A stretch of 64,000 bases of DNA from Hymenobacter convexus (GCF_030580955.1 NZ_JAUQON010000001.1:558001-622000); one strand, 5' to 3'; counted from the first letter of the stretch, positions 32,317 to 41,788 are shown. A program made the numbers and translations. Notes: a model not told the origin generated them from the letters alone.

Positions 32317-33651
32317 ATGGAGTTGATTTTTCGCCAGCGACTGGACCGACCTGATAAAGCCGGTCGGGCTAATGTTTTCGGGGACTTGCATTGGTCTGGT
32401 GGTAATCGTTGGAAAATGCCCACCGGTGTAAAGGTGCTGCCGGCGCATTGGCAGCCTACCAAAAGCAAGCGAATTGCCACAGCCGCTGACAACGCTAATC
32501 AACTCAATTTGCGCCTATCACGCTTGCTTGCCGCCGTGCAAGGCGTATTCACGTCGGCCGATGGCGCGGGTAGGGCGGAGGCCGATGTTACCCAAGCTGA
32601 AATAGAGGAGGCGGTGCGTAGTGTAGGCGCGGGCAGCCAGCGTCGCAAAGAAGCGACGAAACCTGAGGTGACAGGTCCAGCACCTCTCACGCCCACCGCT
32701 ACATGGGCCGCATTTGCCGAGCGGTGGCAGGCCGAGAACCGAGGCCTGCTCAGCGAGAGCTATCTGCGCGGAACCAATCAGGTCGTGAGCGCCTTGGCCG
32801 AGTTTGACCCTAAATTGCGGCTGGCTACACTCACCCGCGAGCAATTGGCAAAGTACACGGCTTGGCTGTACGGGCAGGGCCTGCGCGACTCGACCGTGCT
32901 GCGGCATTACAAGTTTTTCAAAGACTGCCTGCGCATGGTGAACCAAGCCATTCCTTCGTGGATGGGAAAGCTCACGGTACGCTATGGCCGGGCGCTCTCA
33001 TTGCGTGTGAGCGAAGTGCGGGCACTAATGGACGCATCTGTTGAGGGACAGGTGGACGCTGAGCGTGATGTGTTCCTATTCCAGATGTTTCTATTGCTAC
33101 GCGATACGGACCTGCGAGGGCTGCGGCCTCACCACGTCAGCCCACGAGAGTTGCCTGGCTACGGCCCAACGCTGTGCGTAGAACTCTACCAGAATAAAAC
33201 CGGCGAGCCGGTACTGATTCCATTGCCTCCGGCAGCAGCTGTCATCTGGCAGCGATACGGCGGTCAATTACCATTAGTCAGCCAAAAAGAGCGTAACATT
33301 CGGCTCAAAAAGCTGGGACGCATATCGCGCCTTAATCGCGAATTTGTTGATGTAGGTTTTTCTGGTAAGGTGCGCACCGAGGAGGTGATACCTGTTTATA
33401 AGGCCTTGAGTACGCACACCGCCCGTCACACCGGTGCCGACATGCTTGTACTCGGCGGCGAAGGCGACCAAACTCTAAAGGAAATTGCGCTAGGCCACGT
33501 TTCAGACAGCGTGTATGGCTACGATACGCTGGAGCGCTACGGTCCGCAACTGCTCCAGGCTTGGGAGCGCGTGCTTCCTTCAACGGTTCCTATCACGGTT
33601 TCTAAGCAATTGCCCCTCGCAAGGTCGTCCAAACAGACGCTTACCAAATAA
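32317..33651 (+). CDS. Tyrosine recombinase/integrase
   Basis: A 444-residue site-specific recombinase of the Bacteroidota island type: an arm-binding N terminus (MELIFRQRLDRPDKAGRANVF), a SAM-like core-binding domain (about 125-220) and a catalytic domain. Catalytic residues are all present: R262 in LLRDTDLRGL, H367 and R370 in HTARHTGA, H394 in LGHVS and Tyr about 400-402 in VYGYDTLERY. It is downstream of the XRE repressor and followed by a terminator. It is the only integrase in the window and the natural candidate for the 18-bp tRNA-Asn site pair, although it lies about 28 kb from either end rather than beside one. Confidence 0.92.
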   Translation: MELIFRQRLDRPDKAGRANVFGDLHWSGGNRWKMPTGVKVLPAHWQPTKSKRIATAADNANQLNLRLSRLLAAVQGVFTSADGAGRAEADVTQAEIEEAVRSVGAGSQRRKEATKPEVTGPAPLTPTATWAAFAERWQAENRGLLSESYLRGTNQVVSALAEFDPKLRLATLTREQLAKYTAWLYGQGLRDSTVLRHYKFFKDCLRMVNQAIPSWMGKLTVRYGRALSLRVSEVRALMDASVEGQVDAERDVFLFQMFLLLRDTDLRGLRPHHVSPRELPGYGPTLCVELYQNKTGEPVLIPLPPAAAVIWQRYGGQLPLVSQKERNIRLKKLGRISRLNREFVDVGFSGKVRTEEVIPVYKALSTHTARHTGADMLVLGGEGDQTLKEIALGHVSDSVYGYDTLERYGPQLLQAWERVLPSTVPITVSKQLPLARSSKQTLTK

Positions 33652-33697
33652 TATAACTTAATCAATAATACGCTTTGAGATTCTTATAAAAACATCC

Positions 33698-33751
33698 CCG
33701 GCCAGCCCTTCCGTTTTCCCACCACTTCGCGGCTGGCCGGTTCCGTTTTTT
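33698..33751 (+). terminator. Terminator after the integrase
   Basis: CCGGCCAGCC (33698-33707) pairs with GGCTGGCCGG (33731-33740), with a 23-base loop and a T run at 33746-33751. Confidence 0.75.
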
Positions 33752-33778
33752 AGGTTTTATGCAAAGCAAGCGTATCGG

Positions 33779-36400
33779 CTATAAGGTTGATTTTATCAAG
33801 CGTTTATAAATAACCTGGCCATGCATAGTAAGCGCAACAGAGTACAGGCCGGTCGGCAGTGAAGCCACGTTAAAACGACCATTGTTGGGCTGCATGGTGA
33901 GCACTGCACGACCGGTCAAGTCATACACTGTCACCGTGGTTGCCTGTAAGTCCTGCGGGGCCGCGATGCGGACATCACCGGCAGCAGGAGAGGGGTACAG
34001 GCTAATTTGGTCTGAGAGCAGACCTGCGCGCGTGGCCAACGGGCTGCTAACCCGTGCCAGCGTGTTCAGGCTTTGGGCCAGGTTGGCTAACGAATCGGTG
34101 GTAGCTACACGGCGGGCATCCAGAGGAGCATAGATTTCCAGGCTTGATTTCAGCAACGAATCGGCGGCCATGGCTAGCACCTCATCTTGATTCATGCCCG
34201 AACGGTAGAAGAACAGGTCGCGGTACTGTACGCGGGCCGGCGACGTGATGCCCCCGAAGTCGAATCGGGTAGGGCGCAGGCGCTCTGATACGGCGCCCTC
34301 CCGCACGCTATCGACGTAGAGCATGGTGGCGCCGCGGGCGTAGTAGTGGGTGAGCACCAGCTTGTGCCAGCGGTTGTTGGCGACGGGCACGGTGCCCGTG
34401 ATGGTGCGGCCTTTGGCTGATTGGTACACCACCACACCAGAGGGGCTGACGCGTAGGGTGCCGGCGGCCAGCCCCGCACTGTCCCGGATTTCAACCAGCT
34501 GGCCGGTCGTACTGGTTTTGAAGCGGACAGCCGTCGTGAAAGGGTGCACCACGTCTTCGGGAACCAGCCGAATGAGGCTGGCAGGCGCGGTGGTGGTATT
34601 GGCGAGCGTGACGCCGTTGCTAGCGCGCCGGGTGGGCTGCGGCTTGTTGGCGTGCAGCGCATCGAATAGGGAAGGCACGAGCGTGCGGGTCATTTCGGCG
34701 TGTCCCCGGTCATTGGGGTGGAGCGCATCGGTCCAGTAGCTGGGGGCCCAGCGGCCGGCGCCGTCGTCTACAGCCCCGAGCAGGTTCACGCTGGGCACGT
34801 TCCAGCCGTGAATCAGCGCATTCATCTGGCGGGTGTAGGCGTATTCGGTGGGGCCGTAGTCGTTGCGGGTGTAGCCGTTGGTGATGACGGGGACCATCCC
34901 ATTGGCCCGCGCCCGCTGAATGAGCTGAATCAGGTTGGTGCGGAACTGGTTGAAAATGGGCTGGCCGCCGGTGAGAATGCCTTCGTTGCCGAGGGCTAGC
35001 GCAAACACCACGTACTTGCTACCCTGCGGCAGCAGGTCGGCATCGAAGCGGTTGAGCACGTCCACCGTATTGTTACCGGGCACGCTGATATTGGCCGTGA
35101 CCCAGGGCTGGCCGGTGCCGGCCGTGGCCCGCTGGGCCAGCAGCGCCGAGTACATGGCCGTGTAGCCGTAATTGTTGGTTGCGCCCTGACCAAAAGGCAC
35201 CGATGAGCCCATGTACACCAGCTTGAGTGGGTTCTGGGGCACGTAGTTTTCGAGCAGCAGGTCATCGAAATACACGCTGCCGGCCGCGCCGGCGGCGTTG
35301 CGCCACATGGCCTTGCCTTTCACGAAAGCCGTGCCCGCCGGAATAACACCCACTGCTTCCAGCTTCGTCCAAACGTTCGTGGCTGATGTGGCGACCAGCG
35401 AATCCGACATGAACCGACTGAGCAATGCCCCACTGCTATTGAAGTACAGCAGTTCCAGGTGCGCGGCCTGGCTGCCACGTAACGCGCTGGCTGCGGGATT
35501 GTAGAAGTAGCCGCTCAGCTTGTAGTTGGTGGCACCCGTGGTGTTGCGGTAGCTAATTTGCTGCTCCAGCCCCAGACTACCGCCCGTGAGCTGGGCCGCG
35601 TAGCTGCCGGCGTGGCGCGTGGTGGCGTTGATGCTGGCCGCGGCGCCGGTGCCTTGCGCCACCGTCGTCCAGAAGTTCAGATTGCCCAGCTCGAAACCCG
35701 GGTTCTGGAAGGTGTAGTTGACGGCCGGGGTGCTGCGGCCGGTGACGATATCGAGCCGCATGAGATTAAGAAAGGCGTAAGTGCCGGCTGTACGGCTCAC
35801 TTCCAGGCTGATAACACCGTTGGCATCGGCCGTGAGCGTGTCCGAGTGGGCCAGGGTATTGTTGTTGCCCGCGTAGCCATTGGCGCCTACGTTGGGGCCG
35901 CTGGTGGTCAAACTCACACTCGATACATTGCTGGCCGTGAAGCGGTATTGGGTGGTCCGCACTTCGGTGGATAGCTCGCGACTGCCGAAGAGGTGGAACA
36001 CGTAGCGCTTGCTGCGGTCGAGGCCGCTGATGCGGAGCGTGGCGGCTGTTTGCAGGAAGAAGTAGTCCTGCGTGGCCGTGGCGATGGCGTATTCGCCCAG
36101 CAAAGCGGCGCTTGGGGCCAGCAGCCCGCCGTTGAGGATGCCGTTGGTCTGGAAGTTGGCCCCCACCTTCAGCTTGACGCCGGTGGGCTGGTTCAACTTG
36201 TCCACCAGCCGAAAGGTATCGGCTACGCCGGTCAGGTTCAAGACGTTGTTCCAGTAGTTGCCGTTCCTGTCCGGGCTGGGCGTGATGTTGCCGTTCGTGC
36301 CGTCGTTGGGACCGAAATCGGCCAGAATGGAGCGTACCGTCTGCGCCCGCGTTGGGCCCACCAACATCAGGCTGATGGCGAGAAATAGAAGCTTTTTCAT
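33779..36400 (-). CDS. T9SS-secreted SGNH/GDSL hydrolase, probable carbohydrate esterase
   Basis: An 873-residue multidomain protein. Signal peptide MKKLLFLAISLMLVGPTRAQ; a beta-rich N-terminal domain (about 20-215); a carbohydrate-binding-like domain (about 230-390: NPGFELGNLNFWTTVAQG); an SGNH hydrolase (about 395-590) with GSSVPFG as block I, GNEG and the Asp/His pair in TDALHPNDRGH; a LamG-like domain (about 605-770); and a C-terminal T9SS domain (SLYPSPAAGDVRIA...GLYSVALTMHGQVIYKRLIKS). SGNH enzymes in such loci usually remove acetyl groups from polysaccharide. It follows the GH26 gene by 26 bases on the same strand, so acetylated mannan is the likely substrate. Confidence 0.82.
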   Translation of the reverse strand: MKKLLFLAISLMLVGPTRAQTVRSILADFGPNDGTNGNITPSPDRNGNYWNNVLNLTGVADTFRLVDKLNQPTGVKLKVGANFQTNGILNGGLLAPSAALLGEYAIATATQDYFFLQTAATLRISGLDRSKRYVFHLFGSRELSTEVRTTQYRFTASNVSSVSLTTSGPNVGANGYAGNNNTLAHSDTLTADANGVISLEVSRTAGTYAFLNLMRLDIVTGRSTPAVNYTFQNPGFELGNLNFWTTVAQGTGAAASINATTRHAGSYAAQLTGGSLGLEQQISYRNTTGATNYKLSGYFYNPAASALRGSQAAHLELLYFNSSGALLSRFMSDSLVATSATNVWTKLEAVGVIPAGTAFVKGKAMWRNAAGAAGSVYFDDLLLENYVPQNPLKLVYMGSSVPFGQGATNNYGYTAMYSALLAQRATAGTGQPWVTANISVPGNNTVDVLNRFDADLLPQGSKYVVFALALGNEGILTGGQPIFNQFRTNLIQLIQRARANGMVPVITNGYTRNDYGPTEYAYTRQMNALIHGWNVPSVNLLGAVDDGAGRWAPSYWTDALHPNDRGHAEMTRTLVPSLFDALHANKPQPTRRASNGVTLANTTTAPASLIRLVPEDVVHPFTTAVRFKTSTTGQLVEIRDSAGLAAGTLRVSPSGVVVYQSAKGRTITGTVPVANNRWHKLVLTHYYARGATMLYVDSVREGAVSERLRPTRFDFGGITSPARVQYRDLFFYRSGMNQDEVLAMAADSLLKSSLEIYAPLDARRVATTDSLANLAQSLNTLARVSSPLATRAGLLSDQISLYPSPAAGDVRIAAPQDLQATTVTVYDLTGRAVLTMQPNNGRFNVASLPTGLYSVALTMHGQVIYKRLIKSTL

Positions 36401-36426
36401 GTCTATTCAGTGATGCAGGCCGAGCC

Positions 36427-38088
36427 CTATTCTTTGGTGATTTTGCGCGTCACTCGGCCCGAATCATTCGACAGCGTGAGCAGATAAAGGCCAGCCGGGT
36501 AGTTGGTTAAATCAATCGTGCGCTCGGCACCTTGCACCGGTTCGCTGAACAGCGTTTGGCCTTGGCCGTTGCGGAGAATGAGCTGGCTGCCAGACGCGCC
36601 GTATTGGCCCAATTGCACGGTTACTTGGCTGCTGGCCGGGTTGGGAAACGCGGTTACTTCACCCGTCAGCGCAGCTTTTGTGTCGTTAGATGCCAACGCG
36701 GTGCGGGCGCCGGTAGCCGTGCCATATACCTCGAATTCGTACAGCGAGAATCCGTAGGTGGTGGCCCGGTTGATGCAGTACACCTTCACGTAGCGGGCAC
36801 TGGCGTTCAGGCCGGCGTGGTCATCAGCGGCGGCGGAGGTTTTGCCCCACACGTCCTTGATGGTGGTCCAGGTAGTGCCGTTCGTGGATACCTGTACCTG
36901 GTAGTCCTGCGCGTAGGCGGCCTCCCAGGCCAGGCGCACCCGGTTGATGTTGTAGGTCGCGCCCAGGTCCACGTAGATGGATTGGTTGTTGGCGTAGGCG
37001 CTTTCCCAGCGGGTGGTGCCGTTGGCATCCACTGCTTTGGCGGCGGTATTGGTGCTGTTATAGGTAGACGTGACGGTGACGGGGCGTTGGTAGGCGATGT
37101 TGGGGGCGTTCCAACCCGGCATCTCGTCTCGCACCACCACGTTGCTGGCCCAGAAGGTATTCTGGATATTGGCTGTGGAGTTGGAGTTGTACACCAACTC
37201 CGACCAGCCCATGAAGAAGCCCCATTTCGGCTGCGACGCCAGCAGCGACGGCGACGGCAGCACTTCGCACTCGCCGATGGCAATAGGCTTGCCGCCTGCC
37301 GCGTTCACCATGGCGTTGTATTTGGCGCTGGTGTAGCCCTGCCCGTCGGAGTAGTACATGTCCATGGCTAGGATGTCCCAGTAGCTGCTGCCCGGGTTGT
37401 AGTTCGTCAGGTCCGACGAGAGGCTGCTGAAATCCTGCAAGTCCCACACCCAGATAAGGTTAGTAAGGCCTTTGGTGTTGCGCAGGTAGTCGCGGGTAAT
37501 CTGAAACAGCCTAGCCGTGCCGTTACTGCCCGGTCGCCCGGCCCACCAGAAAATGCCCTGGTTCATTTCGTGCAGCGGCCGGAAGTATACTTCCACGCCA
37601 TTATTCTTGAGGTCCTGCAGGTAGCCGGCAATCACGTCGAGCCGGGCCTTCCAGTTGTTGTTGAGCGTGGTGCCGTTGGTAATCAGCTCGGTCCACTGTG
37701 CGTTGGTGAGGCTGCTTTTTACGCCGCCTTCCCAGGCGCAGGGTTCGGCCTGGGTGGGCGGGCAGGCGTGAAACATGATGTTCACAAGCGCGCCCGCCGC
37801 CCATTGGGCTTTGGCCTCGTTAATCATCGTTTGGCGGTTGGCCACGTCGGCGCTGGCAAACAGGAAGTCGCCGCTCCACAGCGCGGGGTACTTGCCGGTG
37901 GTGGCGTTTATCTGGTTGGTCCAAGTGGCGGGGGCCGAGTTGGGTTCGCGGTTGTGCATGCCAGAAGCCGTTTTAGTGCCCGAGATGCCGTAGAGGTAAT
38001 TGAGGCTCTTGTAACTGGTTTGGGCCATAGCGGCCGAACTGCATAACAAGCTGGCGCACACGGGCAGTAGACGCGTAAAGTTTTTCAT
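36427..38088 (-). CDS. GH26 beta-mannanase with F5/8C domain, T9SS-secreted
   Basis: A 553-residue endo-beta-1,4-mannanase. ATG 38088 gives a signal peptide (MKNFTRLLPVCASLLCSSAAMA); the open frame upstream has none. GH26 core: YGISGTKTASGMHNREPN, WSGDFLF, FHACPP, acid/base E174 in FRPLHEMN, IWVWDLQDF and nucleophile E273 in IGECEVLPSP. A discoidin/F5-8C (CBM32-like) domain spans about 330-470, and a T9SS sorting domain ends the protein (TAFPNPASSQVTVQL...GLYLLTLSNDSGRVTRKITKE). It is surface or secreted and first in a two-gene operon with the SGNH esterase. Confidence 0.93.
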   Translation of the reverse strand: MKNFTRLLPVCASLLCSSAAMAQTSYKSLNYLYGISGTKTASGMHNREPNSAPATWTNQINATTGKYPALWSGDFLFASADVANRQTMINEAKAQWAAGALVNIMFHACPPTQAEPCAWEGGVKSSLTNAQWTELITNGTTLNNNWKARLDVIAGYLQDLKNNGVEVYFRPLHEMNQGIFWWAGRPGSNGTARLFQITRDYLRNTKGLTNLIWVWDLQDFSSLSSDLTNYNPGSSYWDILAMDMYYSDGQGYTSAKYNAMVNAAGGKPIAIGECEVLPSPSLLASQPKWGFFMGWSELVYNSNSTANIQNTFWASNVVVRDEMPGWNAPNIAYQRPVTVTSTYNSTNTAAKAVDANGTTRWESAYANNQSIYVDLGATYNINRVRLAWEAAYAQDYQVQVSTNGTTWTTIKDVWGKTSAAADDHAGLNASARYVKVYCINRATTYGFSLYEFEVYGTATGARTALASNDTKAALTGEVTAFPNPASSQVTVQLGQYGASGSQLILRNGQGQTLFSEPVQGAERTIDLTNYPAGLYLLTLSNDSGRVTRKITKE

Positions 38089-38460
38089 AACAGCAGGGTG
38101 GGATTTGGTGAATGATGAGCGTGCGGAATCATTCGCCTTTCCGGACGAGGCCGGCGGCGGAGAGCAAGGGCTTTCGGCCCTGTCGAAGACGAGGCAAAAG
38201 GCATTCAGAACCAAAGTGGCTGCTCGTCAAAGAGCAGCGAAGCGGCGGCGGGCAATGCCCTCAGGGTGGAGCGCTGGCAACTCCAAAATCTTCGGTTGCT
38301 TCCGTGTTGACAGCCCGCTGACAGCTGTCGCAGCGGAAGGACATTGGGAAGTACCGGTACTAAGGAAAACAGAAAAATCAGCCGGGCAAGCAGTTGGTTA
38401 AAATAGAATCAGAGAAGGATAAAATCTGGAAATAATAATGGAGTAACGCACTGGTTTTAG
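38089..38460. other. Intergenic region upstream of the GH26-SGNH operon
   Basis: About 370 bases containing the leader of the minus-strand GH26 gene. No family-like ORF is visible on either strand. Confidence 0.4.
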
Positions 38461-38575
38461 CAGGTTTGAACGTCATGCCGAGCGCAGCCGAGGCATCTCG
38501 CTCGTATCGTTGAACGATTGAATTGCTGCTACACGCGAGATGCTTTGGCTGCGCTCGGCATGACGTTCAAACCTG
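38461..38575. repeat. Palindromic intergenic repeat element (long copy)
   Basis: Arms 38461-38501 and 38535-38575 are reverse complements over 41 bases with two mismatches; a 33-base unique spacer lies between. The arm reads CAGGTTTGAACGTCATGCCG and on through GAGCGCAGCCGAGGCATCT. Similar arms occur at 2014-2117 and, as a half copy, at 2771-2792. It lies between the GH26 promoter region and the convergent end of the araC gene. Confidence 0.85.
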
Positions 38576-38593
38576 CCTTCCCTCAAGCAAACA

Positions 38594-39469
38594 TCAGATA
38601 AATAGCCGCGTCCCGGAGAAGCTCAGCCGGAATTCCTTAGGCGTGCACTTCTTGCGCTTCTTGAAAATGCGGTTGAAGTTGGAGATGTTGTTGAAGCCGC
38701 ATTTGTAGGCGATTTCGGCCACGCTGTGGGTGGTGTCGATGAGCATGCGGGACGCGTGACCCAGGCGGATTTCGTTGAGGCTATCGATGAAAGTGGTGCC
38801 GGTGCGCTTCTTGATGAAGCGGCTGAACGACACCTCCGGCATATTGGCGATTTTGGCCACCTCGGCCAGCGTGATGGGGCGACTGTAGTAGGTGTTGAGG
38901 TACTCGAACACCTTTTCGATGCGGCGGCTATTAGCTTGCGGGCGCTCGGCGGTGAAGGACGAATCGGAGAGCACGCGCATGTTGCGTGAGGTGGATAAGT
39001 CGTGCAAAATGGACAGCAGCTCCAGCACCGAGTCGAAGCCGACTTTGTGCTCAAGACCTAGAATCCGGTCGCGGATTTGGGTGGTGGCTTCCCGGGAAAA
39101 GAGGATGCCGCGCTGGGCGTTTTCCAGCATTTTCTGGATGAAGCTGAGCTGGTTGCGGCGCAGGAACTTCTCGTCCAGCAAGTCTTTGTGAAACTGGATG
39201 GTCAACTCCTGAATCTCCTCGCTCACGCACTGGTGCGTGAACCAGGCGTGGTTCAAATTCGAGCCGATGAGCACCAGTTCCAGGTCCTCGATGACTTCGA
39301 CGTGGTCGCCTACGATGCGCTTGGCGCCGGGCGCATTCAGAATCAGGTTCAACTCAAATTCCTCGTGGCAGTGCAGCGGGAAGGAGAACTCCTTTTTCAC
39401 CCGCGAGAAGAGCATAAAACAATCGTTCTGCGTGAGCGGGGTAATCTCCCGCATGATATTTTGCTGCAT
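38594..39469 (-). CDS. AraC-family transcriptional regulator of the mannan locus
   Basis: A 291-residue regulator from ATG 39469 (MQQNIMREITPLTQ); the frame runs open to 39625 but the added part is not domain-like. The N-terminal cupin sensor (FPLHCHEEFELNLILNAPGAKRIVGDHVEVIEDLELVLIG) binds the inducer; the C-terminal double HTH is complete: ITLAEVAKIANMPEVSFSRFIKKRTGTTFIDSLNEIRLGHASRMLIDTTHSVAEIAYKCGFNNISNFNRIFKKRKKCTPKEFR. It is divergent from the sugar symporter gene and is the only regulator in the locus, so it probably activates it in response to mannose or mannobiose. Confidence 0.88.
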   Translation of the reverse strand: MQQNIMREITPLTQNDCFMLFSRVKKEFSFPLHCHEEFELNLILNAPGAKRIVGDHVEVIEDLELVLIGSNLNHAWFTHQCVSEEIQELTIQFHKDLLDEKFLRRNQLSFIQKMLENAQRGILFSREATTQIRDRILGLEHKVGFDSVLELLSILHDLSTSRNMRVLSDSSFTAERPQANSRRIEKVFEYLNTYYSRPITLAEVAKIANMPEVSFSRFIKKRTGTTFIDSLNEIRLGHASRMLIDTTHSVAEIAYKCGFNNISNFNRIFKKRKKCTPKEFRLSFSGTRLFI

Positions 39470-39649
39470 GACGGCGCCGGATGGGTGGATTTTGGGTAAG
39501 ATAGTATCTGTAGCTTGTGCCGGAATAGCAAAACGAAAATAGCGTTTCAAAACACAGAAGCCACAAAAAGCCGCCATTGAAACTGCTGCTGGTGCCGAAC
39601 GGGCAAGAGAATGATAAAAAAGCATTACTCAGGCCGCCGCCACTGCGGA

Positions 39650-39657
39650 TAATTTTG
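39650..39657 (+). promoter_or_regulatory. Possible -7 box for the symporter operon
   Basis: TAATTTTG matches TAnnTTTG, within the 266-base divergent region between araC and the symporter. No clear -33 element is visible at the right distance, which would fit an activator-dependent promoter. Confidence 0.4.
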
Positions 39658-39735
39658 CCAGTAGTTCATTCCCTCGCTTATGGCCATTTGCCGCTTGGTT
39701 CGCCGGCGGCAATGGCCCATCCCACCCAGCGCACC

Positions 39736-41568
39736 ATGCGGCTTCACTTACTCGATTTGCTCATCATCGCGGCCTACCTGCTGGCCACGGTGTTCATCGG
39801 CCTCTACTACCGTAAAAAGGCCAGCCTCGACAAGGACAGCTATATGCTGGGCGGGCGCACGCTGCCCTGGTACAAGCTGGGCCTGAGCGACGCTTCCGAC
39901 ATGTTCGACATCAGCGGCACGATGTGGATGGTAAGCTTATGCTTCGTGTATGGCATGAAATCCATCTGGATTCCGTGGCTGTGGCCGGTGTTCAACCAGG
40001 TGTTTCTGATGATGTACCTTTCGCGCTGGCTGCGCCGCTCGGGGGCCGGCACCGGGGCCGAGTGGCTGGCCACGCGCTTCGGGCAGAAGGGGCCGGGGGT
40101 GTGGGCCTCGCACCAAGTCGTTATCGCGTTTGCGCTGCTGAGCTGCCTGGGATTTTTGGCCTACGGCTTCGTGGGGCTGGGCAAATTCATGGAGATTTTC
40201 ATCCCATGGGATTTGGTGAAAGGCTACGTGCCGTTCGCCGTGGCGCCGCAGTACGTGCCGCACGTGTACGGCATTGTGTTCACGCTCTTTGCGATGTTTT
40301 ATTCCATCGTGGGCGGCATGCACAGCATCGTGCTCGGCGACATCATCAAGTACGCCATCATGACGGTGGCCTGCGTGGCCATTGCCGTTATCGCCTACGT
40401 CAATTTGCAAGGCAAACCGCTGGCCGTGCCCGAGGGCTGGTTCAACCCCTTCTTCGGCTGGCGGCTCGGGCTCGACTGGCAGCGCATCATCCCGGAAGTG
40501 AACAGCAAGATTGCCAGCGACGGCTACTCGCTGTTCGGCGTGTTTTTCATGATGATGGCCTTCAAGGGCGTGTTTGCCTCGCTGGCCGGCCCCGCGCCGA
40601 ACTACGACATGCAGAAAATCCTGAGCACCCGCTCGCCCGAAGACGCGAGCAAGATGAGCGGTTTCGTGTCCATCATCCTACTGCCCATTCGCTACTCGCT
40701 CATCATCGGTCTCACCATCCTGGGCCTGCTCTACTACCAGCAGATGAACCTGAAAGCGCCCGATGGTACCATCGATTTCGAGCGCATCCTGCCGCTCACT
40801 ATTAACAACTTCCTGCCCGTCGGGCTGATGGGACTGGTGCTCACCGGCTTGCTCGGAGCCTTCATGGGCACCTTCAGCGGCACGGTGAATGCGGCCCAGG
40901 CCTACGTGGTCAACGACATCTACCTCAAGTACATCAACCCGCGCGCCAGTACCAGCCGCATCATCTCGATGAATTACCTGGTAGGCGTGGTAGTGGTGGC
41001 CGTGGGCGTAGCCCTGGGCTTCATTGCCAAAGACGTGAACACGGTGCTGCAGTTCATCGTGTCGGCGCTCTACGGCGGGTACGTGGCTTCCAACGTGCTG
41101 AAATGGCACTGGTGGCGCTTCAACGCCACGGGCTTTTTCGTGGGCATGCTCACGGGCATCGTGGCGGCCATGATTTTCGGGCTGCTGATTCCGGCCGGCA
41201 ACCTGCTGTACTGGTTTCCGCTGCTGTTTGGCATCTCGCTGGCTGGCTCCGTCATCGGTACCTACCTGGCTCCGCCCACCGAGCCGGCCGTGCTGCACAC
41301 CTTCTACAAAACGGTGCGGCCCTGGGGCTTCTGGGGCCCGGTACTGGCTGCCGTGCAGGCCGAGGACCCAGCCTTCCAGCCTAACCGCAACTTTGGGCGC
41401 AATATGTTCAACATCGTGCTGGGCATCATCGCGCAGCTCTGCCTCACCATCCTGCCCATGTACCTGCTGCTCTCGCAGCACCTGCCGCTGCTCGTGACGG
41501 TGGTGATTCTGGTGATTGTGGGCTCGATACTGAAAAAGACGTGGTGGGAGCGGCTGGGGGACGACTAA
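39736..41568 (+). CDS. Sodium:solute symporter, probable mannooligosaccharide importer
   Basis: A 610-residue inner-membrane transporter of the SSS family with about 13 hydrophobic spans; the first is LLDLLIIAAYLLATVFIGLYY. The LGGRTLPWYKLGLSDASDMFDISGTMWMV segment is the conserved sodium-site region. ATG 39736 (MRLHLLDLL) is chosen; 39712 (MAHPTQRTM) is possible. The same set of GH26, GH130, symporter and 2-epimerase genes is known in Bacteroides fragilis, where the symporter is thought to import mannobiose. It is divergent from the AraC gene. Confidence 0.88.
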   Translation: MRLHLLDLLIIAAYLLATVFIGLYYRKKASLDKDSYMLGGRTLPWYKLGLSDASDMFDISGTMWMVSLCFVYGMKSIWIPWLWPVFNQVFLMMYLSRWLRRSGAGTGAEWLATRFGQKGPGVWASHQVVIAFALLSCLGFLAYGFVGLGKFMEIFIPWDLVKGYVPFAVAPQYVPHVYGIVFTLFAMFYSIVGGMHSIVLGDIIKYAIMTVACVAIAVIAYVNLQGKPLAVPEGWFNPFFGWRLGLDWQRIIPEVNSKIASDGYSLFGVFFMMMAFKGVFASLAGPAPNYDMQKILSTRSPEDASKMSGFVSIILLPIRYSLIIGLTILGLLYYQQMNLKAPDGTIDFERILPLTINNFLPVGLMGLVLTGLLGAFMGTFSGTVNAAQAYVVNDIYLKYINPRASTSRIISMNYLVGVVVVAVGVALGFIAKDVNTVLQFIVSALYGGYVASNVLKWHWWRFNATGFFVGMLTGIVAAMIFGLLIPAGNLLYWFPLLFGISLAGSVIGTYLAPPTEPAVLHTFYKTVRPWGFWGPVLAAVQAEDPAFQPNRNFGRNMFNIVLGIIAQLCLTILPMYLLLSQHLPLLVTVVILVIVGSILKKTWWERLGDD

Positions 41569-41680
41569 CCTCACCCCTGGCCCCCCTCCTCAGGAGAGGG
41601 GAGCCTGATGATTCCCAGGGAAGGCTGACGTCTGCGCCGCCGTGGCACCCCTCTCCGCGGGAGAGGTGCCGGGGGTGAGG
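41569..41680. repeat. GC-rich inverted repeat between symporter and GH26
   Basis: CCTCACCCCTGGCCCCC at the left and GCCGGGGGTGAGG at the right are near-complementary, and each arm holds its own small palindrome (CTCCTCAGGAGAG and CTCTCCGCGGGAGAG). This gives a branched hairpin of about 110 bases. It resembles a mobile palindromic repeat and may lower read-through into the GH26 gene. Confidence 0.65.
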
Positions 41681-41788
41681 TTTCGCCCCGCCAAATCAGT
41701 ACCACACAACGGTAAAAAAGCATTACCGTCCCGCCTGCCTACCCGGCGAAATTTGAAGACGCTTTGCTCCATTCCAATCCCACCCATT

